Source: JAFDWI01 sp963764215
GTDB taxonomy: Bacteria > Actinomycetota > Acidimicrobiia > Acidimicrobiales > Iamiaceae
Length of the DNA: 64,000 nt
Assembly: GCA_963764215.1 (NCBI GenBank)
Contig: CAVXRS010000005.1
Span: 1-64,000 of the forward strand
Direction of reading: 5' to 3'
Position 1 is the first letter of the stretch, and the number at the start of each line of letters is the position of its first letter. Under the pieces are notes generated by a model. That model saw only the letters and a program-made list of their open reading frames with translations, made no database searches and was not told where the DNA came from. The translations under genes and the position numbers were made by a program. Positions 18,874-28,038 of the stretch are shown one piece after another.

Positions 18874-20396
18874 CGCCCCATCCGTTCCCCGGTCGGCATC
18901 GTCGGAGAATACCCGATCGTCAGCTGCGAGGGGGCCCGGAGGCCTTGCGCGCCACCTTGGCTTCGTTCGACCGACCGCGCGCGGCCGCGGCCTGTCGCGC
19001 CACGGTCTTTCGCGGCGTGGGCTCGCAGTTCTTCGACTTCGGCGACGATGCCGTCCGCCAGGACCCCGACGTCGGGTGCGGTGCTGGCGTCACCGGTGAC
19101 CCCGAAGAACAGGCGGCCGTTGTACGACAGGATCGCCACTCCGACGCGCACGCCGTGCGCGATCGGCACGAACGGGCGGTACTCGAGCATCTCGCGCCCG
19201 AGGCAGTAGAGCGGGAGCTGTGGACCGGGCACGTTGGTCACGACGGTGCCGACGGTGCGTTGGGGGATCCTCCGCATCGTGCGGGAGGCCGCCCGGGTGA
19301 TGTTCCCGACGATCATCGGCGGGGCGAGGTCGCCGATGCTGGTGGCGGCCGCGCCCGCCTCGGCCATGTGCGAGCCCTTGCTCTCGGCCATGCCCGCTTC
19401 GACGGCCGCGAGTCGCTCGATCGGGTCGGCGATGCCGACGGGCAGGTCGTAGAGGATCGCCGAGACGCGGTTGTCGGGCACGCCCTGGGCGTCGGTGCTC
19501 CGGGTCGACACGGGAACCAGCGTCCGGATGACCGCGGTCGTGGGGTCTTCGTCGCGTGCTTCGAGCAGCCGGCGGAACCCGCCGGTGACCACGGCGAGCA
19601 CGACGTCGTTCACGGTTCCGCCCAGCGCGTGTCCGACCGTCTTGACGTCGGCGAGCGAGGCGTCCGCGTGCGCCCAGGAGCGATGCGGCCCGATGGTGCC
19701 CTCGATCGACAGCGGCGGCCCGCCGACGAGGTTCTGCGCGTAGCGGGCGAGGCCGCGGGCGGTGGAGGAGGCAGCGGACAGGGCGCGTCGGGGGTGCACC
19801 ACGGCGTCGGTGAGCTGCCGTGCGGTGGCGATGGTGTCCGCGGTGAGCCCGCCCCAGGCGTTGAGCACCAGCTCGGCGCCCCGCGGCTCGGGCGCAGGCG
19901 ACCAGGGTTCCGGTTCCGGGACGGGGGTGACCGGCGAGATGTCGAGCAGCACCTCGAGCAGGCGAACCCCGGCGATTCCGTCGACCATGCAGTGGTGGAC
20001 CTTGAACACCAGTGCCCAGCGGTCGTCCTCGAGCCCCTCGACCAGCCACGACTCCCAAAGGGGCCGATTCCGGTCCAGCGGTTGGGACATCAGGCGGCCC
20101 ATCAGCGCGTCGAACTCGGCGGCGCCGCCGGGGGCGGGAAGGGCGGTGCGGCGCACGTGGTAGTGGATGTCGAAGTGCGGGTCGTCCGCCCACACCGGCC
20201 GTCCGAGTTCGAAGGGCACGGTGCGCACCCGCTGGCGGTAGCGCGGGATCTGGTGCAGTTTGCCGGCGATCAGCCCGATCAGCTCGTCCTCGGTGGGCGG
20301 CGGATCGCCGAACACGCAGCCGCCGGCGATGTGCATGTGGGAGATGCCGTCCTCGATGTGGAGGAACTCGGCGTCGAGGGTCTTGAGTCGGTCCAC
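18870..20396 (-). CDS. wax ester synthase / diacylglycerol acyltransferase (WS/DGAT)
   Basis: This 508-residue protein starts at GTG 20396 (VDRLKTLDAEFLHIED), the usual WS/DGAT N-terminus. The catalytic HHxxxDG is present as VHHCMVDGIAG, and the C-terminal domain has GTVNDVVLAVVTGGFR and NVPGPQ, both hallmarks. It esterifies acyl-CoA to diacylglycerol or fatty alcohol to make storage lipid at the membrane. The frame is intact. The stop overlaps the next gene's TTG start, an odd pairing with a protease. A divergent crotonase gene starts 147 bp upstream. Confidence 0.9.
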   Translation of the reverse strand: MDRLKTLDAEFLHIEDGISHMHIAGGCVFGDPPPTEDELIGLIAGKLHQIPRYRQRVRTVPFELGRPVWADDPHFDIHYHVRRTALPAPGGAAEFDALMGRLMSQPLDRNRPLWESWLVEGLEDDRWALVFKVHHCMVDGIAGVRLLEVLLDISPVTPVPEPEPWSPAPEPRGAELVLNAWGGLTADTIATARQLTDAVVHPRRALSAASSTARGLARYAQNLVGGPPLSIEGTIGPHRSWAHADASLADVKTVGHALGGTVNDVVLAVVTGGFRRLLEARDEDPTTAVIRTLVPVSTRSTDAQGVPDNRVSAILYDLPVGIADPIERLAAVEAGMAESKGSHMAEAGAAATSIGDLAPPMIVGNITRAASRTMRRIPQRTVGTVVTNVPGPQLPLYCLGREMLEYRPFVPIAHGVRVGVAILSYNGRLFFGVTGDASTAPDVGVLADGIVAEVEELRAHAAKDRGATGRGRARSVERSQGGAQGLRAPSQLTIGYSPTMPTGERMGR

Positions 20397-20526
20397 GGTC
20401 GGACCACCTTGGCAGAGGAACGGTCGGGCCGGCGCCCTGAGCGGCGCCGGCGTCGTGCCCTGTTCTACCGCGTCCGGCGGTCCGCGCGCTCGGAGAGTTC
20501 CCGCGGCGGCACCCGGGCTGCGATCT

Positions 20527-20540
20527 TTGCAATGATGCAA
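20527..20540. promoter_or_regulatory. inverted repeat TTGCA-ATGA-TGCAA before the crotonase gene
   Basis: A perfect 5-4-5 palindrome sits two bases before the GTG start at 20543, in the divergent gap between the WS/DGAT and crotonase genes. It is AT-richer than its surroundings. The position suits a repressor site controlling lipid genes, but no regulator is adjacent. Confidence 0.3.
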
Positions 20541-20542
20541 CC

Positions 20543-21337
20543 GTGGATGTCCCCGAATTCGCCACCCTCCGCGTCGAACCCGGACCGGTCGAGTCCACCG
20601 CGACCCTGGTGTTGCAGCGCCCGGATCGGCTGAACGCGTTGTCCCGCGAGCTGCTCGGGGAGCTGGTCGCGGCCTGCCGGTTCCTGGAGGGACGCGACGA
20701 CTGCAAAGTGGTGGTGGTGCGCGGGGCGGGCCGTGCGTTCTCGGCTGGCTTCGATCTCGGCGACTTCGCGGGCGATGGCGATTCGACGTCGGCTCGGGAC
20801 AGCGCCGATCTGGGCCGCCGCGCCGCGGCCGCGCTCAGCGACGTGCCCCAGCTCACGATCGCGGCGCTCCACGGTCACTGCGTCGGCGGCGGTGTGGTGC
20901 TCGCGGCGGCGTGTGACCTGCGCGTGGCGGCCGACGACGTGCGCTTCTCGATCCCCGAGGTCGACCTGGGGATCCCTCTGGCCTGGGGAGGCGTCCCCCG
21001 GCTGGTGCGTGAGCTGGGCCCGGCGGTGACCAAGGAGCTGGTGCTCACCTGCCGGCCGTTCGACGCCGCCGAGGCGAAGGCGTTGCGGTTCGTCAACTCG
21101 GTGGTGCCGCGCGCGGAGCTCGACGCGGCCGTGGCCGAGCTGGCCTCACGGCTCGCCGCCCAGCCGCGCTTCGCGCTGCGCGCCACGAAGGAGCAGGTGA
21201 ACGCGCTGGCCGAGGAGATGGTCGGCACCGGGCGCAACGCCAACGACGCGGACTCGCTGGTGGTCGCCCTGCAGGACCCCGAGTCGCGTGAAGCCGCACG
21301 GCGCTACCTGGCGGCGCGCCGCCCGTCGAAGCCTTAG
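20543..21337 (+). CDS. enoyl-CoA hydratase/isomerase family protein
   Basis: This 264-residue crotonase has the oxyanion-hole strand SAGFDLGDF and the HGHCVGGGVVLAAACDLRVAA segment, with the FSIPEVDLGIPLAWGG loop. The Glu commonly used for hydration sits in the PEVDLG part; the second Glu is less clear, so hydratase versus isomerase is open. It acts on acyl-CoA thioesters in the cytoplasm. The frame is intact. GTG is the only sensible start. Confidence 0.85.
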   Translation: MDVPEFATLRVEPGPVESTATLVLQRPDRLNALSRELLGELVAACRFLEGRDDCKVVVVRGAGRAFSAGFDLGDFAGDGDSTSARDSADLGRRAAAALSDVPQLTIAALHGHCVGGGVVLAAACDLRVAADDVRFSIPEVDLGIPLAWGGVPRLVRELGPAVTKELVLTCRPFDAAEAKALRFVNSVVPRAELDAAVAELASRLAAQPRFALRATKEQVNALAEEMVGTGRNANDADSLVVALQDPESREAARRYLAARRPSKP

Positions 21338-21391
21338 GTGCCCGCCACGGTCGTGGGCGGCCGCGTCGCGCCCGCCGGGTCGGGCCGGGCC

Positions 21392-22030
21392 TCAGAGCGC
21401 AGGGGCCACGTTGGTGAACGCGTCGGCGTGGTCGCGTTCGATCTGGGCACGTTCGGGCCGGGCGCCGCCTTTCACCAGGTAGTCGTCGGCGAGCTCGGGG
21501 TGCACGTCGCCGTGCTCGTCGACGAGCCACACCGGTGCCATGCGGCGGGGCACGGTGACCTGGTCGGGTTCGTCGTAGGTGCCGAACACCTTGTCCCAGA
21601 CCGGGCTGGTCACGCCGTGGTTGCGCATGGGCGAGCCGAAGTGGTGCTGGAGGTGGTTGCGGCGTGCCCAGCGCCCGTAGCGGTTCGTCGGCGGGTGGGT
21701 GTGCAGGCGCCGGTGGACCAGCTCGTACCAGAAGTAGGTGCCGAGCAGCCCGCCGGTGAACGCCGTGGCCCAACGCCGGTCGACGGCTGCGCTGGCGAGC
21801 GGCCAGGCCACCGTGGCGGTGCCCGCCGCGGAGAGCAGCTTCTTCGACGTGGGCGCGAAGTAGGTGACGTCCGCGTGGTGCTTGAGGTGCTCGCGCGACG
21901 CCAGCCCCTTGCCGCGGAGCTGGTGCATGCCGAAGCGGTGCAGGCCGTACTCGGCCCACGACCACGACAGCGCGCCGAGCGCGGCCGCCACGGCGTAGCC
22001 GGTCACCGAACGTGGTGCGTCTGTGCCCAT
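21392..22030 (-). CDS. fatty acid hydroxylase/sterol desaturase-family membrane protein
   Basis: The ATG at 22030 gives 212 residues. Histidine clusters expected of the non-haem di-iron hydroxylase family are present: HRFGMH, HLKHH, HRRLHTH and HLQHH, spaced between hydrophobic helices (for example AAALGALSWSWAEYGLHRF and FTGGLLGTYFWYELV). The family inserts oxygen into lipid chains at the membrane. The substrate is not evident. It lies next to the sigma/anti-sigma pair, on the same strand. Confidence 0.8.
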   Translation of the reverse strand: MGTDAPRSVTGYAVAAALGALSWSWAEYGLHRFGMHQLRGKGLASREHLKHHADVTYFAPTSKKLLSAAGTATVAWPLASAAVDRRWATAFTGGLLGTYFWYELVHRRLHTHPPTNRYGRWARRNHLQHHFGSPMRNHGVTSPVWDKVFGTYDEPDQVTVPRRMAPVWLVDEHGDVHPELADDYLVKGGARPERAQIERDHADAFTNVAPAL

Positions 22031-22125
22031 GCCACCAGCTTCGCGCGTCCGGCGACGCCCGCGCCCATGATCGCCGCGACCTTCCCCTGCACTGTGCCGC
22101 CGGTTCGGTGGCCGCCGAGCAGGGG

Positions 22126-22395
22126 TCAGTCCCCGGGCGGGTGGTCCGCGAGGGTTTCGCTGAACCGGCGGAGCCGTTCGACCGAGTCGGCCGGAGGCTC
22201 GGGCGCCAGCGCGCGCTCGATCCGCTCGTAGGTGGCGGCCTCGACGCCGCACGGCCGACAGGCCGCCAGATGGGCCGCGAGGCGGTCGCGTTCGGGGCCT
22301 TCGAGCTCGCCGTCGATGAAGGACTGCACGAGCGCCTGCACGCGTGCACAGCTGATGCCCTCCTTGCGACGAAGGTGCAGCAACAACCGCATCAT
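22126..22395 (-). CDS. zinc-finger anti-sigma factor
   Basis: This 89-residue protein has the ZAS/zf-HC2 pattern: Cys in GISCARVQALV, then FIDGELEGPERDRLAAHLAACRPC with HxxxCxxC. The start MM at 22395 lies behind GAGGAGG and overlaps the sigma factor's end. Such proteins hold a cognate ECF sigma factor inactive and release it on redox or envelope stress. The C-terminal part has no membrane helix, so a soluble RsrA-like redox sensor is likely. Confidence 0.85.
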   Translation of the reverse strand: MMRLLLHLRRKEGISCARVQALVQSFIDGELEGPERDRLAAHLAACRPCGVEAATYERIERALAPEPPADSVERLRRFSETLADHPPGD

Positions 22396-22940
22396 CGGAA
22401 CCTCCTCGGGGCCAGGCCACTGCGCCGGAGCGAGTCGCGGATCCTGCGTCTGGCCCGGTGGAGCCGGCTCATCACCGTGCCCACGGGGACCTCGAGCACG
22501 TCTGCGGCTTCGGCGTAGCTGAGCCCGGCCAGGTCGACCAGCTCGATCACCCGGCGGGCGTCGTCGCTCAGGGTCCGCAGCGACGCCTCCACCTCGGCTT
22601 CGAAGGTGCGGTCGACGACGGCGTCCTCCGCGCTGGATGACCCAGACTCGCATGGTGGCCGTCTCGGCGGCGTCGGGATCGTCGAGCAGGCCCGGTCGAC
22701 GCCGGCGGTTGCGGTTGACATTGGTGTTGCGGACGATCGTGAGCAGCCAGGCCCGCGGGTGGCGGCCGTCGAAGCGGTCGATCGACCGGAACGCCCGGAT
22801 CAGCGCGTCCTGCACCAGGTCCTCGGCCTCGACGGGGTCACCGGTGATCGACCGGGCGACGCGCAGCATCACCTCGATCTCGGGCACCACGTAGTGCGTG
22901 AACCGCTCCTCCCGGCGAGCGTCGAGGGACGGTTCTCCAT
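22392..22940 (-). CDS. ECF RNA polymerase sigma factor (SigH/SigR-like)
   Basis: Region 2 is clear (EVMLRVARSITGDPVEAEDLVQDALIRAFRSIDRFD, shown here in two parts: VARSITGDPVEAEDLVQ and DALIRAFRSIDRF), as is region 4 (DDARRVIELVDLAGLSYAEA, then VPVGTVMSRLHRARRRI). The two halves are in different frames, breaking near 22625. The start is uncertain: ATG 22940 is in another frame from region 2, implying a further base error near 22915. The neighbour and the region 4 wording fit the SigR/SigH group paired with RsrA-type anti-sigma factors, governing thiol-oxidative stress genes. Confidence 0.85.
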
Positions 22941-23105
22941 GCCGTGACCCTAGGCCCGTGCCGTGGGCGAACGGTCCGGGCGTGCGGTGTGCGGAGGGCG
23001 AACGTCGGTCCGGTGATCGCCGCGGGGGTGGAAGGAATTCGGGTCGGTGGGGGTTGCCGCATGGGAAGGTGGCGGGCCGCCAGGTCCGGGAGGTGCGAGG
23101 CACAG

Positions 23106-23898
23106 GTGCGTGCGCAACCGATCGACTGGGACCGCTACCTCGAAGCGTTCCACACCCGCAGCCCGGGCATCACCGAACAGGTGCTGACCCGGTGCCACGA
23201 CCACGGCGTCGACCCCGTACGACTGGTTGCTCGACGGGGTCGACCCGACACGTGCGCATCGTCGACGTCGGCTGCGGGAGCGGGCCGGCCAGACCGGCGG
23301 GCGCGGCCCGCTGGGTCGGTGTCGACCGTTCCGCCGCGGAGCTGCACGCCGCCCGGCAGGCAGCCAGGAGCGCCGTCGTCCTCGGCGACGCCACCAGGCT
23401 GCCGGTCGCGGACGGGGCCGCCGACGTGGTCGTGTGCTCCCTGTCGCTGATGCTCGTCCACCCGCTCGACGCCGCGCTCGTCGAGATCCGTCGGGTCCTG
23501 GGGCGCCGACGGGCAGCTCCGGCTCCTGCTGCCGGCACGCGCCCCGCTCACCGTGACCGACCGTTGGCGCTACGCACAGTTGTTCTGGTCGGCCCGCTCG
23601 ACGACGCAGTTCCCGCCGACGCGGCTGCGCCGAGATGCCGCGGCGGTGCTGGCCGGCACACGGGCTGGCTGTCGAGACCGACGACACGCGCCGGTTCTCG
23701 CTTCGGCTCGACGAGCCGGCCGACGCGGACCGGTTCGTGGACTCGTGGTATCTGCCCGGGGTCGACTCCGACCGGCGCGCCGCGGCCCGCCGGCGTGCAC
23801 GCGCGATGGTGCCCGTCGAGATCGGGGTGCCCCTGCGCCGGGTGAGCGCGCAGACGGTGGGAATGCCGGGCGCCGGGCACGGGGTTCCCCGACCATGA
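23106..23898 (+). CDS. class I SAM-dependent methyltransferase, frameshifted
   Basis: The GTG at 23106 begins RAQPIDWDRYLEAFHTRSPG. The SAM-binding motif VDVGCGSG, the acidic loop GVDRSAAEL and GDATRLPVADGAADVVVCSL identify a methyltransferase of the UbiE/Methyltransf_11 type. The C-terminal part (TVTDRWRYAQLFW ... VETDDTRRFSLRLDEPADADRF) is reached after breaks near 23215, 23505 and 23660. The stop TGA at 23896 overlaps the ATG of the radical SAM gene. The methyl acceptor is unknown; the operon suggests a lipid headgroup or a radical-SAM product. Confidence 0.75.
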
Positions 23899-25370
23899 GC
23901 TTCTTCGGCGACGTGCGTCGCAGCCACAGCCGCTCGCCGGTCGACCCAGGCGTCGCCCCGCCCGCCGGGCCGGCACGCCCCACGCCCATGTCCCGGCTCG
24001 GCGCCTGGGCACGGTGGGCGGGCGAGGTGACCCGCCCGTTGGATCCGACGACGAAAGCCGCGTTGCGCCGTCGTTGGGACGAGCTTCCCGCTCATGTCAA
24101 GACCCCCGCGCAGCTGCTGGGTCGCCAGTCGCTGGGCTGCGAGGGGACGCACGGGGTGTTCCCGCAGTGCGACTTCGCCTGCAAGCCGTGCTACCACTCC
24201 GTCGACGCCAACCGGGTGCGCGTCGACGGTCGCCACACCGTCGAACAGGTCCGATCCCAGATGGCGTTCCTGCGGGAGCGACGCGGGCCCGCCGCGTACG
24301 CGCAGCTGATCGGCGGGGAGGTGTCGCTCCTGGCAGCCGACGACCACGCCGCCGCCCTCGAGGCGATGTGGGCCGAGGGCCGGATCCCGATGAGCTTCAG
24401 CCACGGCGATTTCGACGACGACTACCTGCACCGGGTCGTGCTGCGCCCCGACGGCACGCCGCGCTTCAAGGCGGTGTCGTGGGCGTTGCACTTCGACACC
24501 ACGATGCGGGGTCGCCGCGGCGCCGAGAAGCCGACGTCGGAAGCCGAGCTGAACCCGTTCCGTGCCGAGGCGTGCGCGCGTTTCGCGCACCTCGAGGAGG
24601 CGCACGGCGTCCGCTCCTATGTCGCGCACACGATGACGGTCACGCCCGAGAACCTCGACCAGGTCGCCGGCGTGGTGCGCGACTCGATTCGGATGGGTTT
24701 CCGGATGTTCTCGTTCCAGCCCGCCGCGTACGTGGGCAACGAGGCGCGCTGGGCGGAGGGCTACCGCGCCTTCGACGGCGACGCCGTGTGGGCGCAGGTC
24801 GGCGCGGGAGTGGGGCGTGACCTGCCCTTCCGGGTGCTGCAGTTCGGCGACCTGCGGTGCAACCGGGTCTGTTGGGGTGCTCTGGTCGGCGACCGTTACG
24901 TCCCGGCGCTCGAGGACGACGACCCGCGGGACGCCGCCGCCCGGGACCGGTTCTTCGCCGCGTTCCACGGCAATCGCCTGCACGCCACGCCGGTGGCCTT
25001 CACGCTCCGGACGCTGCGCGCGCTCGTCGCCCATCCGGGGGTGATCCCCGCGGCGGTGGCCTGGTTCGGGCGCTTCGTGCGCCGCGCGGGGGGCCTGCGG
25101 GCGCTGCGCGGCGGGGTCCGTCCCGTCACCTTCGTCATGCACTCGTTCATGGACGCCCGAGACGTGGCCCCCGCCTGGGAGCTGCTCGGGCAGGGTCGCC
25201 TCAGCGAGGACCCGCGGATTCGGGCCACCCAGGAGCGCCTGCAGGCCTGCGCGTACACGATGGGCCATCCCGAGACGGGCGAGGTCGTCCCGGCCTGTGT
25301 GCAGCACGCGGTGCTCGACCCGGCCGCGAACCGCCGGCTGGTCGAGCTGCTCCCGATCCGACGACGCTGA
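23895..25370 (+). CDS. radical SAM protein of unknown specificity
   Basis: This intact 491-residue protein has a CxxxCxxC iron-sulphur motif as CDFACKPC near residue 95, preceded by the unusual lead GRQSLGCEGTHGVFPQ. An IGGEVSL segment stands where the usual GGEP would be. The C-terminal half includes CNRVCWG, CAYTMGHP and CVQHAV, so auxiliary cysteines may hold another cluster. I do not recognise the specific family. It overlaps the methyltransferase stop by four bases and is followed after four bases by the CDP-alcohol phosphatidyltransferase, suggesting a shared pathway in a modified lipid or membrane headgroup. Confidence 0.8.
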   Translation: MSFFGDVRRSHSRSPVDPGVAPPAGPARPTPMSRLGAWARWAGEVTRPLDPTTKAALRRRWDELPAHVKTPAQLLGRQSLGCEGTHGVFPQCDFACKPCYHSVDANRVRVDGRHTVEQVRSQMAFLRERRGPAAYAQLIGGEVSLLAADDHAAALEAMWAEGRIPMSFSHGDFDDDYLHRVVLRPDGTPRFKAVSWALHFDTTMRGRRGAEKPTSEAELNPFRAEACARFAHLEEAHGVRSYVAHTMTVTPENLDQVAGVVRDSIRMGFRMFSFQPAAYVGNEARWAEGYRAFDGDAVWAQVGAGVGRDLPFRVLQFGDLRCNRVCWGALVGDRYVPALEDDDPRDAAARDRFFAAFHGNRLHATPVAFTLRTLRALVAHPGVIPAAVAWFGRFVRRAGGLRALRGGVRPVTFVMHSFMDARDVAPAWELLGQGRLSEDPRIRATQERLQACAYTMGHPETGEVVPACVQHAVLDPAANRRLVELLPIRRR

Positions 25371-25374
25371 GGCG

Positions 25375-26039
25375 ATGCTCGATCTGCGGCTCCGGCCGAT
25401 CAAGGAGCGGATGGCCGAACCGTTCGCCGCGGTGCTCGCCCGGGTGGTCGGCCCGGGCACGCTGACCCTGGCGTCGCTGGCCGTGACGCTCGGCGCCGCG
25501 GGCGCGGCGTGGGCGGGCCTTCGCTGGGCGGCGCTTGCCGGGTGGCTCCTGGGGCGCCTGCTCGACGGCCTCGACGGTCCCGTGGCGCGCGCGGCGTGGC
25601 GAGGCGTCGGACTTCGGGGGCTACCTCGACGTGTTGGCCGACACGGTCGGCTACGCCGCGATCCCCCTCGGCGTGGCGCTGGGCATCGACCGGACGAGCG
25701 GTTGGATCACGTTGGCGGTGCTGCTCGGCGTGTTGTGGGTGAACGCGATCTCCTGGACGTACCTGGCGGCCGTGCTCGAGAAGCGCGGCGCAGGCGCCGC
25801 CACGTCGGGCGAGCTGACGACCGTGACGATGCCGCCTGCGCTCGTCGAGGGCACCGAGACGATCGTGTGCTACTCGGCGTTCGTCGTGTTCCCCGGCGCG
25901 GCGCCGTGGCTGTTCTCCGCGATGGCGGCGCCTGGTCGCGTTCAACGTGGCCCAACGCCTCGTCTGGGCTTCCCGCCACCTGCGGGCCCAGCCGCGGCAC
26001 GGGCGGGACGCGGACGGTCAGCCGAGATCGTCGGAATAG
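25375..26039 (+). CDS. CDP-alcohol phosphatidyltransferase, frameshifted
   Basis: The ATG at 25375 follows the radical SAM stop by four bases. The family signature DGxxxAR...G...D...D is present: DGLDGPVARA, then (after a break near 25603) SDFGGYLDVLADT. Six or so hydrophobic helices are visible (LASLAVTLGAAGAAWAGL, ITLAVLLGVLWVNAISW, FSAFVVF-type). A second break near 25930 leads to the end LVAFNVAQRLVWASRHL. The family joins CDP-activated lipid or polyol to an alcohol in the inner membrane. The alcohol may be supplied by the upstream enzymes. Confidence 0.8.
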
Positions 26040-26067
26040 GACGGGCACCCCGGGTGGTTCCCCAACC

Positions 26068-26532
26068 ATGAGCTCGAACGAAGCTGGGCTGCAGGTCTAC
26101 TGGCGGCCGGGCTGTCCGTACTGTGTGTCGCTGCGCATGGCGTTGAACGAGGCGGGCGTGGCGGCCACGTGGCGGAACATCTACGAGAACCCGGACGACG
26201 CCGCGTTCGTGCGCGGGGTCGCCGGGGGCAACGAGACGGTGCCGACCGTGTCGTTGGACGGCGAGGCGCTGGTCGCGCCGCGCCCGACCCGGCTGCTGCG
26301 CCTGCTGCGCCGTGACCATCCGGAGCTGGTCACCCGTCCGGGTCGCGCCTGGTTGCCGCTTCGGGTCGTGCAGTGGGTGGGGGTCATCGCCCTGCTCGTC
26401 GCGAGCGAGGTGCTCGCCCGGACCGGTCGGACGGCGCTGTCCTGGGGCCTCGACGGGTGCGCGGTGCTCTGGTACCTGCTCGTGCGGTGGTATCGGTTGC
26501 GTCCACGCCGACTCCGCGGCGACACCACCTGA
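26068..26532 (+). CDS. glutaredoxin-like protein with C-terminal membrane segment
   Basis: This intact 154-residue protein has a thioredoxin fold with CPYC near residue 16 and the cis-Pro segment TVPTVSLDG. A C-terminal hydrophobic pair (VVQWVGVIALLVASEVLA and GCAVLWYLLVRWY) would anchor it. It lies 28 bases after the phosphatidyltransferase stop. The membrane tether is unusual for a glutaredoxin and suggests it reduces a membrane partner, perhaps of the same gene set. Confidence 0.8.
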   Translation: MSSNEAGLQVYWRPGCPYCVSLRMALNEAGVAATWRNIYENPDDAAFVRGVAGGNETVPTVSLDGEALVAPRPTRLLRLLRRDHPELVTRPGRAWLPLRVVQWVGVIALLVASEVLARTGRTALSWGLDGCAVLWYLLVRWYRLRPRRLRGDTT

Positions 26533-26564
26533 TCAGGGCTGTCGCCGGCACGGGCGAACGATCG

Positions 26565-27887
26565 TTACGACGACCCGTTGCCGTTTCCGAAGTCGAGCAC
26601 CGAGAGCAGCAGGGGCAGCTCGTCGCTGTCCGCGGTCCCCGAGGTCGGCAGGGACTTGACGAAGACGCCGCTGAGGAAGTCGTCGGCGTTGAGGATCGCG
26701 TTCGGGCTGACCTGCGCAATGGTCTGGAAATGGTCGAACACGTAGGGGATGCCGTCGCCTTCGAGCAGCGACGGGTTGTCCATGACCTGGAAGTGCAGGT
26801 GCGACGCGTTGGAGTTCCCGGTGTTGCCGAGCTGGGCGATCACCTGGCCCTTGGTGACCTTGTCGCCCTTCTTGACCAGCAGCGATCCTTTGAGCAGGTG
26901 GCCGTACATGACGTAGTCGCCGCCGCCGATGTCGAGCACGATGTGGTTCCCGTCGACGTTCTCGGCGGTGATGCGCGCGGCGCGGGCCGGGTCGGACGCG
27001 GGCAGGATCCCGGGCTGGTTCGCCTGCTCGGTGTCCAGCGTCGACACGACCGTGCCGTCCGCGACCGCGTAGACCTTCGCGCCGTAGTCGACGTAGCTGG
27101 AGTTCTTGGTCTTGTCGCCCACCACGAACCGCCCCTGGGCGTCGAGCTGTTTGAAGTCGATGGCGTAGCGCTGGCTGTTGGTGAGCCTGCCGTTGAACGA
27201 GTTGAGCGACGTGCGATGCGGGAACCCGGGCTGGCAGCAGCCGTTGAGCGCCACCCACCGGTTGCCGCGCAGCGGCGCGCCGAGCACCCGGGCGGTGCCG
27301 TTGGAGATGTCGTAGGGAGCGACGACCTCGGTGATGGGCGTCGGGTCCTTCGCAGCCGGCGCCTTGGCGCCCTTGATCGAGAGGCGGTGCAGCACGATGC
27401 TGGGCGAGTCGGCCCCGGAAGGGACGGTGAAATCGATCAGCAGCGAGCGACCTTCCTGCGGCGGGATCGTCGTGCTGTCCGCGGGGAACGACGGAAGCTG
27501 ACGCAGCCGGTTGCAGTTGCCGTAGTCGCATGTGGGATCGACGAGCTGTTTGCCGGTGTAGGTCGCGAGCACGCGGCTGGTGGCGTGCGCGTCGACGACC
27601 TGGACCTTGTCGATGGTGGCGGGCACGCGGGAGGCGTTGGTGAGCTGCAGGTCGTAGACGACGTGCAGCTTGCCGTCGGTGCCTTTGACCGGTGTGGTGG
27701 CCTTGCTCACGGGCGCCACGATGACCGGTGTGAACGCGTCGGGAACCACGACGCCGTTCGTGGCGGCGCTGGTCGCGGCCGGGACCGTGGTGGCCGCGGT
27801 CCCCGAACTCGACCCGCTCGACCCGCTCGACGAACAGGCGCCGCACACCAGCGCGCCGACGAGCACGACGAACACGACCTTCTTCAC
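26565..27887 (-). CDS. M23-family (LytM) peptidase-like lipoprotein
   Basis: This 440-residue protein has the lipobox LVCGAC, a Ser-rich tether and a roughly 200-residue middle region. The C-terminal M23 fold has the first histidine/aspartate area around QRYAIDF, GGGDYVMYGHLL and the metal motif SHLHFQV. M23 enzymes cut peptidoglycan cross-bridges, or, if residues are missing, activate amidases. The His of YAID (normally HxxxD) is not obvious, so activity is uncertain. The frame is intact. It converges on the glutaredoxin gene. Confidence 0.8.
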   Translation of the reverse strand: MKKVVFVVLVGALVCGACSSSGSSGSSSGTAATTVPAATSAATNGVVVPDAFTPVIVAPVSKATTPVKGTDGKLHVVYDLQLTNASRVPATIDKVQVVDAHATSRVLATYTGKQLVDPTCDYGNCNRLRQLPSFPADSTTIPPQEGRSLLIDFTVPSGADSPSIVLHRLSIKGAKAPAAKDPTPITEVVAPYDISNGTARVLGAPLRGNRWVALNGCCQPGFPHRTSLNSFNGRLTNSQRYAIDFKQLDAQGRFVVGDKTKNSSYVDYGAKVYAVADGTVVSTLDTEQANQPGILPASDPARAARITAENVDGNHIVLDIGGGDYVMYGHLLKGSLLVKKGDKVTKGQVIAQLGNTGNSNASHLHFQVMDNPSLLEGDGIPYVFDHFQTIAQVSPNAILNADDFLSGVFVKSLPTSGTADSDELPLLLSVLDFGNGNGSS

Positions 27888-28038
27888 AGTGGCACTCCTC
27901 AGGGTCCTTCAGGCGGAACGGGGAATCTACCAGGGCCGGCTGACCCTGCCCATTGACGGCTCGGCGGCCGGTTCCTAGGGTGCCTCGGGGCCCGGCGCCG
28001 TACGTGCCGTGCCCACCGCCGCCCCGAGGAGGACCGTC

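Noticed and set aside
22950..25460. 836-residue minus-strand frame across the methyltransferase and radical SAM genes
   Set aside because: Composition is low-information and Arg/Pro-rich, while the plus strand has SAM and CxxxCxxC motifs and tight gene overlaps.
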